Shown here piece after piece: positions 1-6,526 of a stretch of 30,719 nt of DNA. The translations under genes and the position numbers were made by a program. Position 1 is the stretch's first letter, and each line of letters begins with the position of its first letter. Under the pieces are notes generated by a model. It saw nothing but the letters and a program-made list of their open reading frames with translations, was not told the DNA's origin and made no database searches. Source of the stretch: UBA9676 sp036522155 (GTDB lineage Bacteria > Actinomycetota > Actinomycetes > Streptosporangiales > Streptosporangiaceae); contig DATDGI010000370.1 in the NCBI GenBank assembly GCA_036522155.1, positions 1 to 30,719 of the forward strand. Reading direction: 5' to 3'.

Positions 1-710
1 CGGAGTCGCTGCGCGGGCTGGTGCCCGGCCTGGCCGGCCCTGGCTCGGTCTACCTCGCGGTCGGCATCTTCGGCGCCACCGTCATGCCACACGTGATCTA
101 CCTGCACTCGGCGCTGACCAGCGGCCGGACCCCGTGCCGCAACGAGCGGGAGCGGGGCCGGGTGCTGGCCTTCGAGCGGCTGGACGTGATCGTGGCCCTG
201 GGCCTGGCCGGGATCGTGAACATGGCCATGCTGGCGGTGGCGGCCAAGCTGTTCCACGTGCCCGGGCTGTCAAATTTGGCCACGATCCAGCAGGCGCACG
301 CCGGGCTGTACCGGCTGGTCGGTGGCGCGGCCGCGCTGGCGTTCGCCGTCGCGCTGCTGGCCTCCGGCGCCTCGTCCGCCAGCGTCGGCACCTACGCGGG
401 CCAGGTGGTCATGGCCGGGTTCGTGAACCTGCGCATCCCGCTGCTGGCCCGCCGGCTGATCACCATGGTGCCCGCGCTGGCGGTGCTGGCCGTGGGCGTG
501 GATCCGACCACGGCGCTGGTCGCGAGCCAGGTGGTTCTTTCGTTTGGCATCCCGCTCGCGCTGGTACCGCTGGTGCTGCTGACCTGCCGCCGCGAGCTGA
601 TGGGGGCTCACGTCAACCGGCTCCCGACCGCCGCGGCGGCGTGGGGCTGTGTGGTGGTGGTCAGCGTGCTCAACGTGGTCCTGCTGTGGCAGCAGTTCCT
701 GCCAGGCTGA
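1..710 (+). CDS. mntH: Nramp-family divalent metal (Mn2+/Fe2+) transporter, C-terminal part
   Basis: This is the C-terminal 235 or so residues of a proton-coupled Mn2+/Fe2+ importer of the inner membrane; the reading frame is open from base 3, so the 5' end lies outside the window. The segment ATVMPHVIYLHSAL is the transmembrane-helix-6 signature whose Ala and Met contact the metal in the structurally characterised Deinococcus Nramp, and the following stretches (LAGIVNMAMLAVAA, ALLASGASSASVGTYAG, RRLITMVPAL, GIPLALVPLVLL) match later helices of the family. The helix-1 DPGN motif would be upstream and cannot be checked. Its last 41 bases overlap the convergent histidine phosphatase gene. I see no nearby regulator. 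Specificity for Mn rather than Fe is an inference from the bacterial MntH clade. Confidence 0.9.
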   Translation, partial: ESLRGLVPGLAGPGSVYLAVGIFGATVMPHVIYLHSALTSGRTPCRNERERGRVLAFERLDVIVALGLAGIVNMAMLAVAAKLFHVPGLSNLATIQQAHAGLYRLVGGAAALAFAVALLASGASSASVGTYAGQVVMAGFVNLRIPLLARRLITMVPALAVLAVGVDPTTALVASQVVLSFGIPLALVPLVLLTCRRELMGAHVNRLPTAAAAWGCVVVVSVLNVVLLWQQFLPG

Positions 711-1293
711 CCGGCGGCAGGTTCCAGGCGATGATCACCGGCTCGCCGTGCTCGGTGCCGAGCAGGCACAGCGTGCCGGTGCCGAGCCAGAACAGCCGTC
801 CCCCGGCCGGCCCGAGCCGCAGGTAGCGGGCGGTCAGCACGCGCAGCAGGTGGCCGTGGGCGACCAGCGCCACGTCCCCGCCGGCCAGCAGCGGGGTGAC
901 CCGGGCCAGCACCGCGTCCGCCCGGGCGCCGACCTGCTGCACCGTCTCGCCGGGGTGGTCGCGGTCACCGGGGATCACCCCGTCCCGCCACAGGTACCAG
1001 CCGGGCCGGTCCTGCCGGATCTGCGGGGTGGTCCTGCCCTCGTACCCGCCGTAGTCCCACTCCCACAGGTCCGGGTCCTGCCTGGCGGTCAGGCCGGCCA
1101 GCTCGGCGGTCGCCACCGCCCGCCGCGCCGGGCTGGTGAACGCGGCCGCGATGTCCCGGCGGGCCAGCGCCGGTGCCAGCGCGCTGGCCGCGGCCCGGCC
1201 AGCGGCGGTGAGCGGGACATCGGTCCGGCCGGTGTGCCGGCGGTCCCGGCTCCACTCGGTCTCCCCGTGCCGGATCAGGATCAGTTCGCCCAT
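670..1293 (-). CDS. Histidine phosphatase (phosphoglycerate mutase-like) family protein
   Basis: A 207-residue cytosolic protein of the histidine phosphatase superfamily, which hydrolyses phosphate esters through a phosphohistidine. The N-terminal LIRHGETEWS carries the catalytic Arg8-His9-Gly10 triplet; GRTDVPLT follows, GGYEGRTTPQI gives the usual acid-containing loop, and AHGHLLRVL supplies the second catalytic histidine. Length is normal for the small broad-specificity branch (GpmB/CobC/MSMEG-type phosphatases), but the sequence does not reveal the substrate, so no symbol is given. The start is ATG with an ATGAT hexamer (GATGAT) eight bases upstream, compatible with a leaderless transcript. 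The 3' end runs 41 bases into the Nramp gene on the opposite strand. Confidence 0.88.
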   Translation of the reverse strand: MGELILIRHGETEWSRDRRHTGRTDVPLTAAGRAAASALAPALARRDIAAAFTSPARRAVATAELAGLTARQDPDLWEWDYGGYEGRTTPQIRQDRPGWYLWRDGVIPGDRDHPGETVQQVGARADAVLARVTPLLAGGDVALVAHGHLLRVLTARYLRLGPAGGRLFWLGTGTLCLLGTEHGEPVIIAWNLPPVSLAGTAATAGPR

Positions 1294-1391
1294 GGCTGCC
1301 CATCATCCCGGACCAGCCCGCCGGCCAGCAGGCCGGGCGGCATCACACGATCGGCACTCGAGACCTTCAGCTGGTTTTCAGCCGGTGGCCT

Positions 1392-1397
1392 TATCTT
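1392..1397 (+). promoter_or_regulatory. Putative -10 hexamer TATCTT (leaderless)
   Basis: TATCTT lies exactly six bases before the GTG at 1404, placing the expected transcription start on the start codon. No convincing -35 is visible. Confidence 0.5.
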
Positions 1398-1403
1398 CTT
1401 CAG

Positions 1404-2786
1404 GTGGACCTGGCCGGCCGCCGCACCCGGGAACCCGCCCTCAGCTACAGGGCGCCGGCCCTGGCTGGCCCGGCGCGCGCCGAGGTCCTGTTCGCGCTGG
1501 CCGCGTTCGCCGTGCTGTGCGCCGCGGTCCTGAGCTTCGCGCCGCACCTGGTCGAACCCGACGACGTCGCCTATCGCGCGTCGATCGTGGCCACGACCGA
1601 TGGGCATCTGCTGACCCTGTCCACCGCCCAGGTGCACGCGCTGGCCGCGCAACTGTCCGGGCCCGGGCCCGGGCCCGGCATCGTCCAGTGGGTGCAGCTG
1701 GCCGACGGGCGGTGGATCAGCGAGAAGGATCCGGGTTACCCGTTCCTGGCCGCGCCGTTCCAGGCCCTCGGCGTGATCCGGCTGGCGCCGCTGTTCTACG
1801 GGGCCCTGGGCTGCCTGGGCCTGTTCTTCGGTGCCCGCCGCTGGCTGGGCCGGTTTGGCGGGGTGGCGGCGGTCGGCCTGTTCTGCTCATCCGGCGCCGC
1901 CCTGCTGTTCGCCTGGCGTGACTACATGCCGACGTTCACCGAGGCGTCCCTGATCGCGGCCGGGATCGGGGCGCTGCTGTGGGCGGTGCTGGCGGCCGAG
2001 GCCAGGCCGGCCCGGCGCACCTGGGCCGGGCTGGCCGGGTTCGTGGCGCTGGAGACCGCGGTGTTCGTCCGCTACACCGACATCGTCGTGCTCGGCTGCG
2101 CCGTGCTCGCGGTGGCCGCGGCCCGCCGCGCCGCCCGGCTGCCCACGGCGGCCCTGGCCTGGTGGCTCGGCTCGGCCGCGGCGTTCGGCGTAGGTGTGGC
2201 CGTGTTCAACGACCTGGTCTACGGCGGGCCACTGAGATCGGGGTACCAGGCGGGGGAGATCACCTTCAGCCTGAGCGCGATCATGCCCAATCTCAGGTAC
2301 ATGCCCGCTCACCTGATCGAGGCCATGCCCATGCTGGTAGCTGGCCTGGCCGCGCTGGTGTGGATCGCCGTGCGCTGGCTGCGGCTGCGGCAGGCCGGGG
2401 ACGCGGCCGCCACCGGTGCCCGCCGCGACGCCGCCGTCGGGCTCGCCCTGGCGGCGTCGTGGTTCAGCGTGTGGGGCCTGTACGCCGCCTACACCTGGAC
2501 CGCCGCGCCGTTCCTCAGCACGCTGCAGGCCGTCCGGTTCTACGTCCCGGCCATCGGCGCCATCGCCCTGCTCGGGGCCTGGCTGGTCGCTCGCGTGCCG
2601 CGCCGGGCGCCGCTGCCGGCGGTGGCATCGGTCGTGCTGGTGGCGGCGATGTTCGGGCTGGGTGCCTGGTCGTACCAGAGCATGCGGTTCAACCCCTTCG
2701 TGGGGGCCCACATCCTGCACGGCCCGGCCCCACGGCTGGGGCCGGGCGGGCCGCCAGGCCTCGGCGGAAAGCCACCGCCGCTATAG
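1404..2786 (+). CDS. Polytopic membrane protein, GT-C glycosyltransferase-like
   Basis: A 460-residue integral membrane protein with about ten to eleven hydrophobic segments (first at about residues 27-47, last near 398-418). After the first helix comes an acidic EPDD motif (residues 51-54), in the position where GT-C transferases (dolichol- or polyprenyl-phosphate-sugar users such as PMT/ArnT) carry catalytic acidic residues in the first external loop. The loop also contains WISEKDPGYPF (104-114), a pattern I associate with unnamed actinobacterial membrane proteins of this sort. The fold assignment is therefore suggestive and the donor and acceptor are unknown. The GTG start is chosen because of the -10 hexamer six bases upstream. 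A GPGPGPG run at residues 86-92 comes from a hexanucleotide repeat. Only nine bases separate it from the next gene, which however has its own -10 element. Confidence 0.7.
   Translation: MDLAGRRTREPALSYRAPALAGPARAEVLFALAAFAVLCAAVLSFAPHLVEPDDVAYRASIVATTDGHLLTLSTAQVHALAAQLSGPGPGPGIVQWVQLADGRWISEKDPGYPFLAAPFQALGVIRLAPLFYGALGCLGLFFGARRWLGRFGGVAAVGLFCSSGAALLFAWRDYMPTFTEASLIAAGIGALLWAVLAAEARPARRTWAGLAGFVALETAVFVRYTDIVVLGCAVLAVAAARRAARLPTAALAWWLGSAAAFGVGVAVFNDLVYGGPLRSGYQAGEITFSLSAIMPNLRYMPAHLIEAMPMLVAGLAALVWIAVRWLRLRQAGDAAATGARRDAAVGLALAASWFSVWGLYAAYTWTAAPFLSTLQAVRFYVPAIGAIALLGAWLVARVPRRAPLPAVASVVLVAAMFGLGAWSYQSMRFNPFVGAHILHGPAPRLGPGGPPGLGGKPPPL
1657..1678 (+). repeat. GGGCCC hexanucleotide tandem repeat inside a coding region
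   Basis: About three and a half copies of a self-complementary six-base unit (CCGGGC) form one 22-base palindromic tract. The unit keeps frame and encodes Gly-Pro pairs in the first external loop of the membrane protein. Confidence 0.7.
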
Positions 2787-2789
2787 CCT
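2784..2789 (+). promoter_or_regulatory. Putative -10 hexamer TAGCCT (leaderless)
   Basis: TAGCCT ends six bases before the GTG at 2796, and overlaps the TAG stop of the upstream gene. It suggests that this gene and the protease behind it have their own promoter. Confidence 0.5.
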
Positions 2790-2795
2790 GGTTTC

Positions 2796-3569
2796 GTGAG
2801 CGCAGTGCCGCCGCCCCCTGTTCCGCTCCCGCCATCACCCCCGCTGACCCGGCCCCGCTCCGCCCGCCGTGGGCTGATCATGGTGATTGCCGTCCTGGCC
2901 GCGGCGGCCTGCCTGGCAGCGGCGGTGCTGGCCGGCCACGCGGCCCGGGCGGAACAGACCCGGCCGCCGACCGCGGCCGAGCGGGCCGAGGCCGCGGCTG
3001 CCGCGGTGGCCGGGCGCTGGCAGACCTGGCCAGCCGGGCGGATCTTCCCGGCCACGCTCGGCTACATCACCGGCCTGCAGACCCAGGAGACCGCGCGGCG
3101 GGTCGGTATCTCGGCGGCCGACGGATGCGCGGAAGCCTTGGTTGGCCCGCTCGCGGCGGACGCCCGCGCCGACGGCTGCCGCGCCGCCCTGCGGGCGACC
3201 TACCTCGACGAACTGGGCGGAGCCGTGTACACCACCGGTGTGCTCGCCTTCCCCTCGTCCCAGCGGGCGGGCGCGTTCGCCAGCGCCGCGGGACGCAGCA
3301 CCCTGCCCGCCGGGCTGCGCGCCTACGGGCCCGCCGGGACGGCGGCCGCGCGGTTCGACGACGCCGCCCGGCAGGCGTCTGCGGTGACGCAGGCCGGGCC
3401 GTATGTGCTGGTCACTGTGGCCGGATACGCGGACGGCCGGCCCGCCGCGGCGACCGGCGAGCGCCGCCCATCCGTCTTCACCCCGGCCGGCCAGCTGGCC
3501 ACGGACATCCTCACCCCGCTGTCCCGGGCCGCCGCGGTCGACTGCGCCAGCCGGGCGTGGGCATGCTGA
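2796..3569 (+). CDS. Membrane-anchored exported protein of unknown function, upstream of mycosin
   Basis: A 257-residue protein with a proline-rich cytosolic N-terminus (residues 1-20), a basic RSARR patch, one hydrophobic segment (about 27-47, LIMVIAVLAAAACLAAAVLA) and an external domain of about 200 residues. It therefore looks like a type II-oriented single-pass protein or one with an uncleaved signal anchor. The external part has motifs WPAGRIFPATLGY and QETARRVGI and four or more cysteines, two in the region C-AEALVG...GC and two at the very C-terminus (DCASRAWAC), which could form disulfides. I do not recognise a named family. The stop codon overlaps the start of the mycosin gene by seven bases, so the two are translationally coupled and probably act in the same cell-envelope process. 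Confidence 0.75.
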   Translation: MSAVPPPPVPLPPSPPLTRPRSARRGLIMVIAVLAAAACLAAAVLAGHAARAEQTRPPTAAERAEAAAAAVAGRWQTWPAGRIFPATLGYITGLQTQETARRVGISAADGCAEALVGPLAADARADGCRAALRATYLDELGGAVYTTGVLAFPSSQRAGAFASAAGRSTLPAGLRAYGPAGTAAARFDDAARQASAVTQAGPYVLVTVAGYADGRPAAATGERRPSVFTPAGQLATDILTPLSRAAAVDCASRAWAC

Positions 3570-5041
3570 ACGCCTGCGGCCTGCGCGCGGCCGCCGTCAT
3601 CGCAGCGCCCGCGTGCGCGCTGCTGGTGGCCAGCCCCGCGCTGGCCGTTGTGGCCCAGCCGCGCGCTGTGCAGCAGGGGCTCGCGGCCCAGGTGAGAGCG
3701 GCGGAACAGCGGCAGCTCAAGGCGATGGATGTGCCCGCCGCGTGGAAGATCAGCAGGGGGCGGGGGGTGACGGTCGGCGTGCTGGATACCGGGGTAGACC
3801 CGAGCGCACCCGATCTGACCGGCTCGGTGGTGGACGGTCCCGACTTCGCCAAGGGCATCGACCCGCCCGGCTACCAGCCGCCCTATCTGCACGGGACGTT
3901 CATCGCTTCGCTGATCGCGGGCCATGGCAGCGGGCCCGGCCACGCCGGAGGTGTGATCGGCGTCGCCCCGGCCGCCAGTGTGCTGTCGGTCCGGGTGATC
4001 CCGGACGACTCCGAACCCGGGCTCAGGGTCTACAACCGGAGTTCCGCCTACGACGACACCATCGGCCAGGGCATCAGGTACGCGGTCCGGCACGGCGTGA
4101 GCGTCATCAACATGTCGCTCGGCGGCCCCGAGGCGTCGCGTGACATGCGCGCTGCGATCGGGTACGCGATCTCCCGCGGTGTCGTGGTGGTGGCCGCGGC
4201 CGGCAACGGCGGTACCGCGGGCCGCCGGTTCACGCCCTACTCCTACCCGGCCTCCTATACCGGGGTGATCTCGGTGGCGGCCCTGACCGTGCAGGGGATC
4301 AGGGCCTCGTTCTCGCAGCGCAACTCGTCCGTGGTGATCTCGGCGCCGGGGGTGCACATCATCGGGGCTGGCCCGGGCGGGAGCTATCTGATCGCGGAGG
4401 GGACCAGCCCGGCGTCCGCGTTCGTCGCCGGGATAGCGGCCCTGATCCGGTCCCGGTACCCAGGGCTCGCGCCGCCCCTGGTGGAACAGGCGATGGTCAG
4501 CTCCACCCGGCGCCGGCCACCAGCCGGGTACGACCCGGGCACCGGATTCGGTGAAGTGGACGCGGCGGCCGCGCTCCGGGCGGCCGCGGTCCTGGCCGCG
4601 GCCCGGCCCGAGGCCGGGATGCCCGCGGTCCGCTTCTTCGGCACCGGGCCGCGCGGGCCGATCCAGGTGGTGCACCGCGACCAGCGCCGGATCGCGGCCG
4701 AGTATGGCGCCGCCGCGGCCGCCGGGCTGGGCTTCGCCGGTGCGCTGATCCTGCTCATGGTCCTGGCCTGGCGGGGGCGGCGGGAGCGGCGCAGGCGGGC
4801 CAGGGCAGCGCTCCCCGCCGGGGCGGCACCGGCCTGGCCGGACGAACCGTGGCCGGCCGATCCGGCCGGGTCGGCGGCGCCCGGGCCCGGCGGGTCGGCC
4901 GGGCCCACGATGGTGCCCCGGCAGCCCGGCCCGGCGGCGCCCGAGGTGGTCCCCCCGCAGCCCGGTCCAGCCTGGCCGGACGCGGTGCCCCCGTCGCCCG
5001 GCCCGGCCGCCACCGATCCCGGGACCGAACTCAGGCCGTAA
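3563..5041 (+). CDS. mycP: Mycosin-like subtilisin (S8) serine protease, membrane-anchored
   Basis: A 492-residue exported subtilase with the architecture of mycosins, the membrane proteases associated with type VII (ESX) secretion. In order: signal peptide (about 1-28, cleavage after ASPALA), a pro-like N-terminal segment, catalytic Asp75 in VLDTGVD, His110 in HGTFIA, oxyanion Asn215 in AAAGNGG, and Ser282 in GTSPASAFVAG (Pro where many subtilases have Met or Phe). A transmembrane helix (about 382-403) is followed by a strongly basic stop-transfer patch and a proline-rich cytosolic tail with three 12-residue repeats. The ATG at 3563 is chosen because it opens directly onto the signal peptide and overlaps the previous stop by seven bases. 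No EccB, EccC, EccD, EccE or WXG100 gene is in view, so a link to a type VII system is from family knowledge only; the symbol denotes the family. Confidence 0.88.
   Translation: MLNACGLRAAAVIAAPACALLVASPALAVVAQPRAVQQGLAAQVRAAEQRQLKAMDVPAAWKISRGRGVTVGVLDTGVDPSAPDLTGSVVDGPDFAKGIDPPGYQPPYLHGTFIASLIAGHGSGPGHAGGVIGVAPAASVLSVRVIPDDSEPGLRVYNRSSAYDDTIGQGIRYAVRHGVSVINMSLGGPEASRDMRAAIGYAISRGVVVVAAAGNGGTAGRRFTPYSYPASYTGVISVAALTVQGIRASFSQRNSSVVISAPGVHIIGAGPGGSYLIAEGTSPASAFVAGIAALIRSRYPGLAPPLVEQAMVSSTRRRPPAGYDPGTGFGEVDAAAALRAAAVLAAARPEAGMPAVRFFGTGPRGPIQVVHRDQRRIAAEYGAAAAAGLGFAGALILLMVLAWRGRRERRRRARAALPAGAAPAWPDEPWPADPAGSAAPGPGGSAGPTMVPRQPGPAAPEVVPPQPGPAWPDAVPPSPGPAATDPGTELRP
4910..5017 (+). repeat. Three 12-residue repeats in the protease C-terminal tail
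   Basis: Residues 450-461, 462-473 and 474-485 align as MVPRQPGPAAPE, VVPPQPGPAWPD and AVPPSPGPAATD. They form a proline-rich cytosolic tail after the membrane anchor. Confidence 0.75.
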
Positions 5042-5066
5042 GCGCCTTTGCCTTCCCTTCTGCTCT

Positions 5067-5092
5067 CTGGCCCAGCCCGCTGGGCTGGCCAG
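5067..5092 (+). promoter_or_regulatory. Inverted repeat: candidate RHH operator or mycosin terminator
   Basis: CCAGCCC (5072-5078), three bases, GGGCTGG (5082-5088) form a perfect hairpin, and flanking CTGG/CCAG extends it with a one-base bulge. It starts 25 bases after the protease stop, ends three bases before the -10 of the ribbon-helix-helix gene and covers its -35 position. There is no T-run after it, so an operator fits at least as well as a terminator. Confidence 0.5.
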
Positions 5093-5095
5093 AAA

Positions 5096-5101
5096 TACTA
5101 T
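5096..5101 (+). promoter_or_regulatory. Putative -10 hexamer TACTAT (leaderless)
   Basis: TACTAT ends six bases before the ATG at 5108 and is the best -10 match in this region. It decides the start against an in-frame ATG at 5048. Confidence 0.6.
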
Positions 5102-5107
5102 GCATCC

Positions 5108-5326
5108 ATGGCAAGGGCGACCGTCTATCTGCCGGACGACCTCAAGCAGCGGCTTGAGGCGGCGTCCCGCGTATCCGGGCAGTCCGAGGCCCAGATCATT
5201 CGCAGTGCCCTCGAACGCTGGCTGGAAACCCCGCTGCCCCGGCCCACGCCGCACTGGGGGACTATCGAGTTCGGGGATCCCGACCTTGCCGTGAAGGTCG
5301 ACGACATCCTGGCCGAGGGGTTCTAG
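5108..5326 (+). CDS. Ribbon-helix-helix (CopG/VapB-type) DNA-binding protein
   Basis: A 72-residue protein whose first 40 residues have the ribbon-helix-helix layout: a beta strand (ARATVYLP, residues 2-9), helix A (DDLKQRLEAASRVSG), and helix B (SEAQIIRSALERWLE). The remaining 30 acidic residues, ending DILAEGF, resemble the toxin-wrapping tail of VapB-type antitoxins. It would act as a dimeric transcription repressor, probably of its own promoter, which carries an inverted repeat over the -35 position. There is no toxin gene beside it: the next gene is the convergent methionine aminopeptidase, whose stop overlaps this one by four bases. It may be an orphan antitoxin or a plain regulator. 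The start is taken at 5108 because the domain begins there and a -10 hexamer sits six bases upstream. Confidence 0.8.
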   Translation: MARATVYLPDDLKQRLEAASRVSGQSEAQIIRSALERWLETPLPRPTPHWGTIEFGDPDLAVKVDDILAEGF

Positions 5327-6183
5327 GCCGGATCGTCCGGGAGGGTCAGGATTTCGTAGCCGTCAGCGGTGACGGCCAGCGTGTGCTCGAACTGGGCGGT
5401 GCGCTTGCGGTCCTTGGTCACCGCCGTCCAGCCGTCCGGCCACAGGTCGTACTCGATCGTGCCCAGGGTGAGCATGGGCTCGATGGTGAACGTCATCCCC
5501 GGCTCCATGATCACGTGCACGCTGGGGTCGTCGAAGTGCGGCACGATCAGGCCGGAATGGAAGGTGGTGCCGATGCCGTGGCCGGTGAAGTCACGGACCA
5601 CGCCGTAGCCGAACCGGCGCGCGTACGACTCGATCACCCGGCCGACGGCGTTCAGCGGCCGTCCGGGCGCCACCGCCCGGACGCCCCGCATCATCGCCTC
5701 TCGGGTGCGCTCGACCAGCAGCCGTGACTCCTCGTCCACGTCACCGGCCAGGAACGTGGCGTTGGTGTCGCCGTGCACGCCATCGAGGAACGCGGTGATG
5801 TCGACGTTGACGATGTCCCCGTCGGCGATCACCGTGTCGTCCGGGATGCCGTGGCAGATCACCTCGTTCAGCGAGGTGCACAGCGACTTCGGGTAGCCCC
5901 GGTAGCCGAGCGTGCTCGGGTAGGCGCCGTGATCGATGAGGTATTCGTGCCCGACCCGGTCCAGCTCGTCGGTGGTGACCCCGGGCGCGACGTGCCTGCC
6001 GACTTCCACCAGTGCCCGTGCCGCGAGCCGGCCAGCGGCCCGCATCCGCTCGATCGTTTCGGCGTCCTTGACGTTGGGCTCACCCGTCCACGGGCGTTTC
6101 TTGCCCACGTACTCGGGCCGGGGGATCTGCGGAGGCACCTGCCGGAGGGGAGAGATCCGGCCGGGGTGGAGCAACGTCGCCAT
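5323..6183 (-). CDS. map: Type I methionine aminopeptidase, N-terminally extended (MapB-like)
   Basis: This 286-residue cytosolic metalloprotease removes the initiator methionine from nascent proteins. All five metal ligands are visible: Asp128 (VNVDITAF), Asp139 (GVHGDTNATF), His202 (DFTGHGIG), Glu235 (FTIEPM) and Glu266 (AQFEHT). The N-terminal extension with SPLRQVPPQIPRPEYVGKK carries a proline-rich ribosome-docking type segment, as in the mycobacterial MapB (type 1c) enzyme. A longer frame begins at an ATG at 6204, but the ATG at 6183 aligns best with the mycobacterial N-terminus and has a TAGACT hexamer eight bases upstream, so I chose it. It is divergent from the small gene at 6203 and overlaps the RHH gene stop by four bases. 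Confidence 0.95.
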   Translation of the reverse strand: MATLLHPGRISPLRQVPPQIPRPEYVGKKRPWTGEPNVKDAETIERMRAAGRLAARALVEVGRHVAPGVTTDELDRVGHEYLIDHGAYPSTLGYRGYPKSLCTSLNEVICHGIPDDTVIADGDIVNVDITAFLDGVHGDTNATFLAGDVDEESRLLVERTREAMMRGVRAVAPGRPLNAVGRVIESYARRFGYGVVRDFTGHGIGTTFHSGLIVPHFDDPSVHVIMEPGMTFTIEPMLTLGTIEYDLWPDGWTAVTKDRKRTAQFEHTLAVTADGYEILTLPDDPA

Positions 6184-6191
6184 GTTCTGGA

Positions 6192-6197
6192 AGTCTA
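6192..6197 (-). promoter_or_regulatory. Putative -10 hexamer TAGACT for map
   Basis: On the minus strand TAGACT ends eight bases before the ATG at 6183. It lies inside the 19-base gap between the two divergent start codons. Confidence 0.45.
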
Positions 6198-6202
6198 GTG
6201 GC

Positions 6203-6370
6203 ATGGACGACGACCCCCGCTGGTACTACTGCCTGCGGCACAACACGGTGGAGCAAGGCGCCGGATGCCCCGGCAAGGACAGGCTCGGGCCCTACCCGAC
6301 CCGGGAGGAGGCGGCCCGCGCGCTGGAAACCGTCGAGCGGCGCAACAAGGAATGGGACGCCCAGGACTGA
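6203..6370 (+). CDS. Small conserved actinobacterial protein with Cys/His cluster, SPOR-like
   Basis: A 55-residue protein (MDDDPRWYYCLRHNTVEQG...). It resembles a short family that I recall next to other actinobacterial genes and that is sometimes labelled SPOR-domain-like: an aromatic strand WYYCLRH, Cys10 and His13, then GCPGKDRLGPY with Cys22, then a helix TREEAARALETVERRNKEWD. Three potential metal ligands (Cys10, His13, Cys22) are too few for a certain zinc site. The G-Y/TREEA-helix arrangement resembles peptidoglycan-binding SPOR units, but there is no signal or membrane segment, so a wall role is not supported. It is divergent from map with 19 bases between starts. The function is unknown. 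Confidence 0.75.
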   Translation: MDDDPRWYYCLRHNTVEQGAGCPGKDRLGPYPTREEAARALETVERRNKEWDAQD

Positions 6371-6462
6371 TCACCGCCGAGGGGGCCAGGCGGGGCATGC
6401 GCAGTCACCCGATTGCTGACGTTCGGCTAAATAACGGGCATACAGGCTTCCAGAGGCACACA

Positions 6463-6490
6463 TTGCCCGCCGGCCGGCAGCGGGTAGGGT
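6463..6490 (+). promoter_or_regulatory. Putative promoter TTGCCC-N16-TAGGGT
   Basis: TTGCCC (6463-6468) and TAGGGT (6485-6490) are 16 bases apart. The predicted leader is about 30 bases and ends with a purine-rich GGAAGGGG (6512-6519) before the GTG at 6527. The rest of the 156-base gap upstream is locally AT-richer but holds nothing else I can identify. Confidence 0.5.
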
Positions 6491-6526
6491 GAGGGCGGTT
6501 CTGGCAGCGGCCGGAAGGGGCGTGCG

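Noticed and set aside
60..120. MPHV instead of MPHN in the Nramp helix-6 motif as a possible oddity
   Set aside because: As I recall it, the structurally studied Deinococcus Nramp carries the same MPHV, so it is normal for bacterial MntH.
1979..3562. In-frame upstream extension of the mycosin gene by more than 500 codons
   Set aside because: The extension runs through two other convincing genes in a different frame, and the signal peptide starts exactly at the ATG at 3563.
3323..5254. A 643-codon minus-strand open frame opposite the mycosin gene
   Set aside because: Same shadow composition; the plus strand holds all the subtilase catalytic residues.
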